Of a stretch of 64,000 nt of DNA, positions 32,280 through 40,268 are shown in pieces. The notes below the pieces were generated by a model that saw nothing but the letters and a program-made list of their open reading frames with translations, was not told the origin of the DNA and did no database searches. Origin of the DNA: Actinomadura coerulea. Lineage in GTDB: Bacteria; Actinomycetota; Actinomycetes; Streptosporangiales; Streptosporangiaceae. The DNA lies in the NCBI RefSeq assembly GCF_014208105.1, contig NZ_JACHMQ010000001.1:682001-746000 (forward strand), in the 5' to 3' direction. The stretch's first letter is position 1. Each line of letters opens with the position of its first letter. The position numbers were made by a program, and so were the translations under genes.

Positions 32280-33396
32280 CGTGCTCGGCGACATCGCCGG
32301 CTGGTACGGGTCCGGGCGGACGTTCGCGCTCGCGACCGTCGTGAACACCTTCCGCAGCGCGCCGCGCCCTCCGGGGGCGGCGATGGCGGTCTCGCCCGAC
32401 GGGGAGGTCGCGGGCAGCGTGTCCGGCGGCTGCGTCGAGGGCGCCGTCTACGAGCTGGGGCAGACGGTGCTGGAGACCGGCGAACCCGTCGTCCAGCGGT
32501 ACGGGGTGAGCGACGACGACGCGTTCGCCGTCGGGCTGACCTGCGGCGGGATCCTGGACGTGCTGGTGGAGCCGGTCAGCCCGGACACCTTCCCCGAGTT
32601 CGGCGACGTCGCCGCCGCGATCGGGGCGCGCGAGCCGGTCGCGGTCGCAACCGTCGTGGCCGGGCCCGGGCGGATCGGCGCCCGCCGCGTGGTCTGGGCC
32701 GACCGCGCGTCCGGGTCCCTCGCGCCCGGCGCCCCGCACGCGGCCCGCCTCGACGCGGCGGTGGACGACGACGCGCGCGGCATGCTCGCCCAGGGCCTCA
32801 CCGGCCAGCGGCACTACGGGCCGGAGGGGGAGCGGCGGCTGGACGACCTCACCGTCTTCGTGCACTCCTTCGCGCCGCCGCCGCGGCTGCTGGTGTTCGG
32901 CGCTATCGACTTCGCGGCGGCCGTCGCCCGGATCGGCAAGTTCCTCGGGTACCACGTGACGGTGTGCGACGCGCGGCCGGTGTTCGCGACGCCCAAGCGG
33001 TTCCCCGAGGCCGACGAGGTCGTGGTGAAGTGGCCGCACAGGTTCCTGGAGGAGACGCGCGGCGCCATCGACGGGCGGACGGCGATCTGCGTCCTCACCC
33101 ACGACCCCAAGTTCGACGTGCCGCTGCTGGAGGTGGCGCTCCGGACCGATGCCGGCTACGTCGGCGCGATGGGCTCGCGCCGCACCCACGACGACCGGAC
33201 GGCGCGGCTCCGCGAGGCGGGCCTGACCGGCGCCGAGCTGGCCCGGCTGCGCTCGCCGATCGGCCTGGACCTCGGCGCCCGCACGCCGGAGGAGACGGCC
33301 GTGTCGATCGCGGCGGAGCTGGTCCAGCTGCGCTGGGGCGGTTCCGGCCGCCCGCTCACCGACACCAGCGGCCGCATCCACGCCGAGCCGGGCTGA
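32272..33396 (+). CDS. XdhC/CoxF-family Moco chaperone
   Basis: XdhC proteins bind molybdenum cofactor, protect its sulfurated form and deliver it to xanthine-dehydrogenase-type enzymes. The 374-aa protein has the N-terminal XdhC_CoxI segment (ATVVNTFRSAPRPPGAAMAV, then GSVSGGCVEGAVYE and LTCGGILDVLVEP). A C-terminal Rossmann-like domain has LLVFGAIDFAAAVARIGKFLGY, VLTHDPKFDVPLLEVAL and YVGAMGSRRTHDDR. The usual GxGHxA at the Rossmann loop reads GAIDFA, a modest departure. The ATG lies inside the end of the CoxE gene. Confidence 0.92.
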   Translation: MRDVLGDIAGWYGSGRTFALATVVNTFRSAPRPPGAAMAVSPDGEVAGSVSGGCVEGAVYELGQTVLETGEPVVQRYGVSDDDAFAVGLTCGGILDVLVEPVSPDTFPEFGDVAAAIGAREPVAVATVVAGPGRIGARRVVWADRASGSLAPGAPHAARLDAAVDDDARGMLAQGLTGQRHYGPEGERRLDDLTVFVHSFAPPPRLLVFGAIDFAAAVARIGKFLGYHVTVCDARPVFATPKRFPEADEVVVKWPHRFLEETRGAIDGRTAICVLTHDPKFDVPLLEVALRTDAGYVGAMGSRRTHDDRTARLREAGLTGAELARLRSPIGLDLGARTPEETAVSIAAELVQLRWGGSGRPLTDTSGRIHAEPG

Positions 33397-33414
33397 CGGC
33401 ACTACCCTCGCGGG

Positions 33415-34056
33415 ATGACGTTGCGCAGTGAGGAAGCACCGGCCGGCCTGCTGCTGGCGGCGGGGGAGGGCCGCCGCTTCGGCCGCCCCAAGGCGACGCT
33501 GGAGCTGGAGGGCGAGCGGCTCGTCGACCGGGGCGTCCGCACGCTGCGGGACGGGGGCTGCTCCCCGGTCCTGGTGGTGGCGGGCGCCGCGCAGATCGAG
33601 GTCATCGGCGCCGTCGTCGTGCCCAACCCCGACTGGCGCGACGGCATGGGCTCGTCCCTGCGCGCCGGGATCGCCGCGCTGCCGCCCGGCTGCCCCGCCG
33701 TGGTGGTCGCCCTGGTCGACCAGCCCCTGGTGACGCCCGCCGCCGTGGAACGGCTGATCGCGGCGTTCGAGGAGGGCGCGGGCATCGCCGTCGCCACCTA
33801 CGGGGGAGCGCCGCGCAACCCCGTCCTGCTGGGCGCCGGTCATCTCGCGGGCGTCGCCGAGGCGGCGGTCGGCGACCAGGGCGCGCGCGGCTACCTGCGC
33901 GCCCACCCGGAGCTGGTGACGCCCGTCCCGTGCGACGACGTCGCCGCACCCGACGACATCGACACCCCGGAGGACCTGTCCGCGCTCAGTCGCCCGCGGG
34001 CAGGACGCTCTCGTCCAGCGCCCCGCAGTCGACCGCGCGGCGCAGCCGGGCGGTGA
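33415..34056 (+). CDS. MocA-like molybdenum cofactor nucleotidyltransferase
   Basis: MocA-type enzymes add CMP to molybdopterin to form the cytosine dinucleotide cofactor used by xanthine-dehydrogenase-family hydroxylases. The 213-aa protein has the nucleotidyltransferase loop LLLAAGEGRRFGRPKATL, NPDWRDGMGSSLRAGI, the ALVDQPLVTP metal motif and RNPVLLG. It lies 18 bases after xdhC and completes the maturation set. The natural fold ends near DIDTPEDLSALS. The remaining 22 arginine/proline-rich residues are encoded over the end of the convergent gene, an overlap of 71 bases. Confidence 0.85.
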   Translation: MTLRSEEAPAGLLLAAGEGRRFGRPKATLELEGERLVDRGVRTLRDGGCSPVLVVAGAAQIEVIGAVVVPNPDWRDGMGSSLRAGIAALPPGCPAVVVALVDQPLVTPAAVERLIAAFEEGAGIAVATYGGAPRNPVLLGAGHLAGVAEAAVGDQGARGYLRAHPELVTPVPCDDVAAPDDIDTPEDLSALSRPRAGRSRPAPRSRPRGAAGR

Positions 34057-35206
34057 GCGCCGTGATCGTGGCGGGCTCGTCCAGGACGCCGCTGGCGTTC
34101 CCCGCCTGCTCGTGCCAGGCGCGGACCCGTCCGATGACGTCGTCGACGCCGCTCAGGTGGAAGGCGTACACCGCCGCGTACCGGCTCGGCAGGTGCGCGG
34201 GATGCAGGTCCCAGCCCTGGTAGAAGCCGTGCGCCAGCGAGTGCCGGACGTGCGCGGCGTGCGCGGCCCACGCGGCGTTGACCTCGTCGGGCCCGTCGTT
34301 GCGGGGGATGATGTTGGTGGAGCCGTCCGACAGCCGCACCCCGGTGCCCGCCAGCGACACCTGCATGATGTGCCGGGCGAAGTCGCAGGCGGGGTGGTCG
34401 AGCCGCTGCTCGTGCGGCGGCAGCCCGAGCGCGGCGGTGTAGTCGAACACGCCGAAGTGGGCGGCGGTGACGCGGCCCTGCGCCTCGGTGACGAAGGGCT
34501 GGAGCCCGATCCGGTTCTCCACGTCGTCCATCAGTGCCTGCGGCGTCTCGATCTGGACCTCGAACCGCAGGATGCCCTGCGGCAGCCCGAGGGAGGTCTC
34601 CAGCCGGTCGAGGAACTCCACGAACAGCCTGATGTGATCGACCGAGGTCACCTTCGGGAAGGTGATGGTGAACCCGCCGGGCAGCCGGCCGAGCCGGTCG
34701 CGCAGCGCGGTGAGGAACCCGTCCAGCGTCCGCATCGCGCGCTCGTGGCCGCCGTCGGCGAACGACTTGACCCGCAGCCCCCAGTAGTGCGGCAGGCCCT
34801 TCACCTGGTACGCGGCGCCGACCGCCTCGACGACCTGCTCGACGTGGGCGTCCTCCTCCGCGTCGTCGCGCACGCCGTAGCCGTCCTCGAAGTCGATCCG
34901 GACGTCCTCCACCGGCTCGGCGGCCAGCTTCGCCGCGACGCGCTCCCGCACCGGCCCGGCGAGTTCGGGATCGAGCCCGAACGCCGCGCCGAACGACCCG
35001 GCGCCGGGCGTGTGGGTGTTCAGCAGCCGCAGCGCCTCGGCGCCGAAGTCGGCGGGCGTCGACCGGGAGAACCGGTCCGCCGGGACGTAGACCGTGTGGA
35101 CCGGTTGGCGGCCTTCCGCGCCGCCGGGGAAGCGCTCGCCGTGGGCGTCGCGGACGGCGGCGATGCGCGCGGACAGATCGTCGTACGAGGAGACGCTGAG
35201 GTTCAC
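33986..35206 (-). CDS. DUF6986-type protein, HpcH/citrate-lyase-like aldolase fold
   Basis: The 406-aa protein looks like the aldolase/citrate lyase beta superfamily. It has VRIDFEDGYGVRDDAEEDAHV (acidic metal site), FTITFPKVTSVDHIRLFVEFLDRLE, LRFEVQIETPQALMD and HFGVFDYTAALG, in the order expected for a TIM barrel with Mg-binding Glu/Asp. Similar actinomycete proteins are often annotated only as DUF6986. Its substrate is unknown. It sits beside genes for purine breakdown products, so cleavage of a small oxo acid is possible. The GTG start at 35206 is weakly supported. The 3' end overlaps the MocA-like gene by 71 bases. Confidence 0.75.
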   Translation of the reverse strand: MNLSVSSYDDLSARIAAVRDAHGERFPGGAEGRQPVHTVYVPADRFSRSTPADFGAEALRLLNTHTPGAGSFGAAFGLDPELAGPVRERVAAKLAAEPVEDVRIDFEDGYGVRDDAEEDAHVEQVVEAVGAAYQVKGLPHYWGLRVKSFADGGHERAMRTLDGFLTALRDRLGRLPGGFTITFPKVTSVDHIRLFVEFLDRLETSLGLPQGILRFEVQIETPQALMDDVENRIGLQPFVTEAQGRVTAAHFGVFDYTAALGLPPHEQRLDHPACDFARHIMQVSLAGTGVRLSDGSTNIIPRNDGPDEVNAAWAAHAAHVRHSLAHGFYQGWDLHPAHLPSRYAAVYAFHLSGVDDVIGRVRAWHEQAGNASGVLDEPATITALTARLRRAVDCGALDESVLPAGD

Positions 35207-35257
35207 CCTGCCAATGATCCCCCAACCGCCGCCGGGTAGGGAACCGATCCCGGGTGA

Positions 35258-36181
35258 TCAGGACGCCCGGATCCCCCAGGTTCCGCTGAACTCGGCGCCG
35301 GGTTCGAGGTCCACGACGCCCTCCCCGGACACGAACGCGTGGGGCGGGCACGTCATCGGCTCGACCCCCAGCCCCATGCGGGGGCGCGCGGAGTCGTCGG
35401 CGGTGTAGATCTCCATCCACGGGTGCGTCTCGTCGGCCCAGAGCGCGACCGCGCGGTCGCCCCCGGACAGCGTCGCCCAGGTGCGGCCGTGGCCGTCGCG
35501 GTTGAGTCCGGTGAACGCGTTGTCGATCCGCCGGTCGCCGAACACGGGCCCGGTGCGCAGGTCGTACGGGGTGCCGGTGACGTCCAGGGACGGCCCGGAC
35601 GGGATCGCCCGGTCGTCCACCGGGAGGTACCGGTCGGCGCCCAGCGTGACCGTGCAGCCGTCGATGCGTTCGCCGACCGTCAGGTAGGGGTGCGCGCCGT
35701 GGCCGTAGGGCGCGGTCCGCGTCCCGGTGTTGCGCGCGGTCATCCGCACGCGCAGCCCTTCGTCGGCGTCGACGACGTACTCCGCCTCCAGGTCGAGGCG
35801 GAACGGGTACCCGGCCGTGCCGAGCAGCCGGTGGGTGAGGCGCACCCGGTCGGGCTCGTGCTCGGCGGCCGTCCACGACACCCAGCGGACCAGCCCGTGG
35901 ATCGCGCAGTCCAGGTCGGGCTCGGACAGGTCGAGCCGGTGCGTCTCGCCGCCGTACTCGTAGCGGCCGCGGTCGACGCGGTTCGGCCACGGGACCAGAA
36001 GGTGCCCGGACGCGCCGGGGGCCGGCTCGTCGGCGCCGTGCGTCAGCACCAGCGGGCGCCCCTGGTGGGTCAGCTCGCGCAGGCTCGCGCCCGCCTCGGT
36101 GACGACTGCCTGGTAGTGCCCCGCGCTCAGGGCGAACTGCTCGCCCGTCAGGGCGCGCCCCCCGGTGATCGACTCGCTCAT
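35258..36181 (-). CDS. Aldose 1-epimerase (mutarotase) family protein
   Basis: The 307-aa beta-sandwich protein has the family landmarks LVPWPNRVDRGRYEYGGE, AIHGLVRWVSW, the catalytic-histidine region YGHGAHPYLTVGE, and GVEPMTCPPHAF with the general-base glutamate. Mutarotases interconvert the anomers of hexoses, but many relatives act on other or unknown sugars. It is separated by about 50 bases on either side from the neighbouring minus-strand genes. Its connection with purine use is unclear, and it may simply be carried along. Confidence 0.85.
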   Translation of the reverse strand: MSESITGGRALTGEQFALSAGHYQAVVTEAGASLRELTHQGRPLVLTHGADEPAPGASGHLLVPWPNRVDRGRYEYGGETHRLDLSEPDLDCAIHGLVRWVSWTAAEHEPDRVRLTHRLLGTAGYPFRLDLEAEYVVDADEGLRVRMTARNTGTRTAPYGHGAHPYLTVGERIDGCTVTLGADRYLPVDDRAIPSGPSLDVTGTPYDLRTGPVFGDRRIDNAFTGLNRDGHGRTWATLSGGDRAVALWADETHPWMEIYTADDSARPRMGLGVEPMTCPPHAFVSGEGVVDLEPGAEFSGTWGIRAS

Positions 36182-36227
36182 GCGGCGACGTTACCCCCGC
36201 CGCGGCGGCCGTACCGCACCGCGACCG

Positions 36228-37667
36228 CTACACCGTCTCCGCGAGGGCGTGCAGGGCGTCGGTGAACACGTTCGCGGGCGGCTCGACCAGCCCCGCGCCG
36301 ACCTGGCCCGTGCCGGGCTCCCGCCCGGCGATGCCGGTGTCGATGACGGGCAGGATCCCGGTGCGGACGACGCGGGCGACGTCCACGCCGACCGGGGTGC
36401 CGCGGAACGACAGCAGCGGGATCTGCAGCACCGGGTGCTCGGCGAGGGTGATCTCGTACATCCGCTGGGTCGCGGCGACCGCGTCGGGGACCTCGCCGCC
36501 CACGAACCGCACGATCGCGGGCGCGGCGGCGAGCGCGAACCCGCCCATCCCGGCCGTCTCGGTGATCGCCGAGTCGCCGATGTCGGGGTTGGCGTCGTCC
36601 GGACCGTAGGCACCGAGGTAGAGGCCGTCCGGGACGCCGGCGGGGCCGGTGAACCAGCGGTCGCCCGTCCCCGACACCTGGATGCCGAAATCGGTGCCGT
36701 TGCGGGCCATCGCCACGACGAGGCTGGAACCCGGCACGCCGCGGGCCGCGTCCGCGCACGCCTTGGCCGCCGCCATCCCCGCGTTGAGGAAGAAGTGGTC
36801 GTTGCCCGCCGCGAACGCCAGTGCCTCGGCGGCCCTCGCCCGGGGCACCTCCTCGGCCGCCGCGAGCGCGGGCGCCAGCTCGCGCAGCAGCAGCGACGTC
36901 GCCGCCCGGTTGCGGTTGTGCAGCTCGTCGCCCATCTGCAGGGCCTGCGCGATGAGCGACATCAGGTCGACCGGCCCATGCCGCCGCACGGCCTCCCGCA
37001 GCGCCGGGCCGAGCACCTCGCCCATCCACGCCAGCCGCTCGATCACCTCCGGCCCGTACGCCCCGTACCGCAGCACCTTCCCGAGGCCCTCGTTCAGCGA
37101 GCAGTAGGACGTCCCGCCGTGCTCGGCGTCCTCGACCACGAGCATCCACATGGACGGGCTGACGACGCCCGCCATCGGGCCGACCGCCGCGTGGTGGTGG
37201 CACGGCTCGAACACCGCCGCGCCGCGCTCCAGCCGGCGCTCGGCGCCGCGCGGCGTCTCGGCGAGCCCCTCCAGGAGCATCGCGCCGATGAGGGCGCCGC
37301 GCATGGGGCCGGACGCGCGGCCCCACTCCAGCGGCGGGCCGGCGTGCAGGAACGTCCCCGGCTCCAGGCCGAGCACGTCGCGGGCGGGGCGCACGTCCAC
37401 CAGGTGCGGGCGCGCCGTCACCATCCGCCGGACGGCGCGCGCGTTGGCCTCGGCGTGGCCGGGGGCGCCGAGGACCGCCGCCAGCGCGGCCTCCGTCCCG
37501 GCGGGCGGCGGCCGCCAGTCGACGGCCTCGACCGGGACGGCCTGGTCGGCGAGCGCGCTCGCGAGCACCTCCACGCCGGTCGCGACGACGCTCGGCTCGC
37601 GGGAGAGCAGCCCGCCCAGCCGGTGCGCGCGGTGCACGTCCCGGTGCGTGCCATGGTGGTCGCTCAT
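36228..37667 (-). CDS. allG: DUF1116 protein, AllG/YlbE-like (oxamate carbamoyltransferase component)
   Basis: The 479-aa protein matches the DUF1116 family, whose E. coli member YlbE (AllG) works with FdrA (AllF) and YlbF (AllH) as an oxamate carbamoyltransferase in anaerobic allantoin use. Visible conserved pieces are FEPCHHHAAVGPMAGVVSPSMWMLVVED, YCSLNEGLGKVLRYGAY, HNRNRAATSLL, FFLNAGMAAAKACADAA and MARNGTDFGIQVSGTGDRWFTGPA. The ATG at 37667 overlaps the fdrA stop (ATGA), so the subunits are co-translated. The reaction in this organism is inferred from the three-gene set. Confidence 0.82.
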   Translation of the reverse strand: MSDHHGTHRDVHRAHRLGGLLSREPSVVATGVEVLASALADQAVPVEAVDWRPPPAGTEAALAAVLGAPGHAEANARAVRRMVTARPHLVDVRPARDVLGLEPGTFLHAGPPLEWGRASGPMRGALIGAMLLEGLAETPRGAERRLERGAAVFEPCHHHAAVGPMAGVVSPSMWMLVVEDAEHGGTSYCSLNEGLGKVLRYGAYGPEVIERLAWMGEVLGPALREAVRRHGPVDLMSLIAQALQMGDELHNRNRAATSLLLRELAPALAAAEEVPRARAAEALAFAAGNDHFFLNAGMAAAKACADAARGVPGSSLVVAMARNGTDFGIQVSGTGDRWFTGPAGVPDGLYLGAYGPDDANPDIGDSAITETAGMGGFALAAAPAIVRFVGGEVPDAVAATQRMYEITLAEHPVLQIPLLSFRGTPVGVDVARVVRTGILPVIDTGIAGREPGTGQVGAGLVEPPANVFTDALHALAETV

Positions 37668-39133
37668 CGGGGCGTCCCTTCGGCGATCGGCCCGTCCACC
37701 AGCGTGAGGGCGTGCCGGGCCGCCTGCGCGTTGGAGGCGAACACGTCGGCGCCCGCCTCGCACAGCGCGACGGCCTGCCGGTCGCGGTCCTGCGGGTCGG
37801 CGGGCGTCCCGCACAGCGACACCACGACGGCGAGGTCGGAGCGGTCCCGCAGCGCCGCGGCGACGGCGGGGGCGAGCGCGGCGGCCGGATCGGGCTCGGC
37901 GCCGTGGCCGAGCACCACGTCCAGGAGCAGGACGCCGCAGCCGCCGTCGGCGGCCTCGGCGCGCAGGGCCTCCAGGCGCAGCGTCGGGTCGATCATCGGG
38001 TGGGCGCGGCCCCGCGTGTAGGCGTCGTCGCCGAAGTCGGTGAACCGGTGGCCGCGCGCCTCCAGCTCCCGGCCGAGCGCGTCACGCGCGATCATCTCGG
38101 CCTCGTCGCGCAGCGTCCCGCCCGCGAACAGGCCGCGCAGCGCCCGTCCGGACACGGGCGCGGCGCCGCGCGGGGAGGTCCAGCGGGGCCACACCGGGAC
38201 GGGGCGGCCGAGCGCCCTCAGCGCCTTCTCCGCGGCCCGCGTCAGGTCGTCCTCGCCGGGCAGCGGCAGCGCGAACACCACGGGGGTGTCCAGGCGCCGC
38301 GCCGCCTCCCGGATCAGGTCCAGCACCTGCGGCGCGGGCGGCTTGGACACCAGCACGATCAGCTCGGTGGCCGGGTCGGCGTCCAGCGCGGCCAGCGCCG
38401 CCAGCGCCGACCGCCCGCTCACCTCGGGCGACAGGTCCCGGCCGCCGACGCCGAGCACGTGGCTGACGCCGGCGCCCGCGGCGTCCAGCAGGCACATCAG
38501 CTGCTGCGCGCCCGTCCCGGACGCCGCGACGACGCCCACCGGGCCGGGCCGCACCGCGTTGGCGAACCCGAGGCCCGCACCGCCGACCACGGCCGTCCCG
38601 CAGTCCGGGCCCATCACGATCAGCCCGCGCCGCGCCGCCGCCTCCTTCAGCGCGATCTCCTGCGCGACCGGCACGTTGTCGCTGAAGATCATCACGTTGA
38701 GGCCGGCGTCCAGGGCGTCCATCGCCTCGGGGAGGACGTGCGGCCCCGGCACCGACAGCAGCGCCACGGTCGCCTCGCCGCGGGCCGCCGCGGACCCGGT
38801 CGTCCTGGCCGGAGCCGGCGCGCCCAGCAGCCCCTCCCGCGCGGGCGGGCGGGAGGCCTCCCGCAGCAGCCCCTCCAGCGCCTCTCCGGCCTCGGCGAGG
38901 CCGGCTCCGCCCGGCCCCTCGTCCTCGACCCGGATCGCCACGACCAGGTCGTCGGGCCCGGCCTCGTCCGGCACGGCGAAGCCCATGCGGCCGAACATCT
39001 CGCGGTTCAGCCCGGTGCCCATCGCGACCATGGCCCCGGCGACGCCCGGCCGCTCCGACAGCCGCCGGCTCACCCGCATCAGCGTGACCGAATCGTGGTA
39101 GCCCCCCCGCCGCACCTCGACCCAGTCCCTCAT
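37664..39133 (-). CDS. allF: FdrA-family protein, AllF-like
   Basis: FdrA proteins have a succinyl-CoA-synthetase-alpha-like fold but act with DUF1116 and DUF2877 partners. The 489-aa product starts MRDWVEVRRGGYHDSVTLMRVS, has a Rossmann-like region with VALLSVPGPHVLPEAMDALDAGLNVMIFSDNVP, then LIVMGPDCGTAVVGGAGLGFANAV and GVVAASGTGAQQLMCLLDAAG, and a C-terminal part with MIDPTLRLEAL. The ATG at 39133 overlaps the DUF2877 stop (ATGA), and its stop overlaps the DUF1116 start. A low-complexity alanine/proline insert lies near residues 95-125. Confidence 0.85.
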   Translation of the reverse strand: MRDWVEVRRGGYHDSVTLMRVSRRLSERPGVAGAMVAMGTGLNREMFGRMGFAVPDEAGPDDLVVAIRVEDEGPGGAGLAEAGEALEGLLREASRPPAREGLLGAPAPARTTGSAAARGEATVALLSVPGPHVLPEAMDALDAGLNVMIFSDNVPVAQEIALKEAAARRGLIVMGPDCGTAVVGGAGLGFANAVRPGPVGVVAASGTGAQQLMCLLDAAGAGVSHVLGVGGRDLSPEVSGRSALAALAALDADPATELIVLVSKPPAPQVLDLIREAARRLDTPVVFALPLPGEDDLTRAAEKALRALGRPVPVWPRWTSPRGAAPVSGRALRGLFAGGTLRDEAEMIARDALGRELEARGHRFTDFGDDAYTRGRAHPMIDPTLRLEALRAEAADGGCGVLLLDVVLGHGAEPDPAAALAPAVAAALRDRSDLAVVVSLCGTPADPQDRDRQAVALCEAGADVFASNAQAARHALTLVDGPIAEGTPR

Positions 39134-40056
39134 ACGCGCCCTCCGAGCGCGGCGCGGCAGCCGGCGAGGACGCCGTGCGCCAGGTCCGTGCCCGACGTGT
39201 GGCCCACCGCCAGCAGGCGGCGGACGGCGGCCTGCGCGGGCTCGTGGCCCGCGACGCCGCGCAGGACGGCGGCCACCTCGGCGCCCGCGTGGCCCGCCGC
39301 CGCGCAGTGCAGCAGCGTCGCGGCCAGCGCGGTCGTGCGGGTGCCCGCGTCGGCGGTGACGGCCGCGCCGAGCCAGTCGGCCAGCCGCACCGCCCCGCCG
39401 TGCCGGACGGCGCCGCCGACCAGCCGCAGCGCGACCAGCAGGCCGCACAGGATGTCGTCGCCGGTCGGCGTCAGCCCGGGGCCGAGGCCCACGATCCGCT
39501 CGGCCGCCTCCACCGCGCCCGCGAGGTCGCCGGAGGCGCAGGCCGCGGCGAGCGCGCCGGGGTCGGGATGCCCGGCGAGGCCGCCGCCCGACGGCCCGGC
39601 CGCGGTGAGCGCGCCCGCCGCGGTCAGCTCGGCCTCCAGGGCGCGCACGCCCCGGGCCAGCGCGTCCGGCCGCAGTGCGCCGAGGGCGGGGGAGGGATCC
39701 CACCAGCGGCGCACCTGCACGGTGAGGCCCTCCGCCTCGATCCGGCCGTCGCCGACGAACGCGTCCGCGCCCTCGCGGACGGACCGGAACGGGTGCTCGC
39801 GGCGGCCGGCGACGACCACCACCGCGTTCGGCAGGCGTCCGGCGTCGGAGGTGACGACGGCGAGCACGCGCGGCTCGGGGCCTCCCCGCACCTCCAGGTA
39901 CAGCGCGGCCGGAAACACCGCGATGACGCGGGCCGGGCGGCGCGGCGGGTCGAGCAGCGGCCGCAGCGCGAGGCTCGCGGCGCCGGCGGCGGGGGGCCGT
40001 CCCGCGGGGCGGGGACGGGCCGGGAGCCGGATCGGGTCGCGGACGAGAGCGGTCAC
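39130..40056 (-). CDS. allH: DUF2877 protein, AllH/YlbF-like
   Basis: DUF2877 is the third component found with FdrA and DUF1116; the E. coli member YlbF is AllH. The 308-aa protein carries the family signature VGLGPGLTPTGDDILCGLLVALR near residue 195 and a C-terminal VGHTSGTDLAHGVLAGC. The GTG at 40056 follows GGGAGGA. An upstream frame reaching 40176 is open but lies across the promoter and reads unlike a protein. It is the first gene of the minus-strand all group. The promoter, with its TTGGCAGAATTCTCC element, is at 40163-40119. Confidence 0.82.
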   Translation of the reverse strand: MTALVRDPIRLPARPRPAGRPPAAGAASLALRPLLDPPRRPARVIAVFPAALYLEVRGGPEPRVLAVVTSDAGRLPNAVVVVAGRREHPFRSVREGADAFVGDGRIEAEGLTVQVRRWWDPSPALGALRPDALARGVRALEAELTAAGALTAAGPSGGGLAGHPDPGALAAACASGDLAGAVEAAERIVGLGPGLTPTGDDILCGLLVALRLVGGAVRHGGAVRLADWLGAAVTADAGTRTTALAATLLHCAAAGHAGAEVAAVLRGVAGHEPAQAAVRRLLAVGHTSGTDLAHGVLAGCRAALGGRV

Positions 40057-40118
40057 GGATCCTCCCGAGGCCGGTGTCGGCGGCCGCACGGCGTGCGGGC
40101 GGCCCGGCCTCCGGCATG

Positions 40119-40163
40119 ACGGTAGAACGGGCCCGGCATCGGACGTATGGAGAATTCTGCCAA
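40119..40163 (-). promoter_or_regulatory. Shared purine-cluster promoter 2: TTGGCAGAATTCTCC element and -10, before allH
   Basis: On the minus strand TTGGCAGAATTCTCC starts at 40163 and the -10 box TACCGT starts at 40124, 39 bases downstream. RNA would begin near 40112 and give allH a leader of about 55 bases. The -35 region (TACGTC) is poor, in keeping with an activator bound just upstream. Confidence 0.65.
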
Positions 40164-40268
40164 GGATGGTTGTCATCGTTCGTCTTTGTTGTCAGTGTTG
40201 ATCAGGAATCGGTAGCGATCACGCCGTTACGGGCGATGTACGCACCAAAAGGCGAGGTGACCCCTGGC

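Noticed and set aside
40189..40233. TTGTCAG with TACGGG 39 bases downstream, as a self-regulatory site before pucR
   Set aside because: The spacing fits, but both halves depart from the pattern (GTC instead of GGC; -10 lacks the final T). Too weak to list as a feature.
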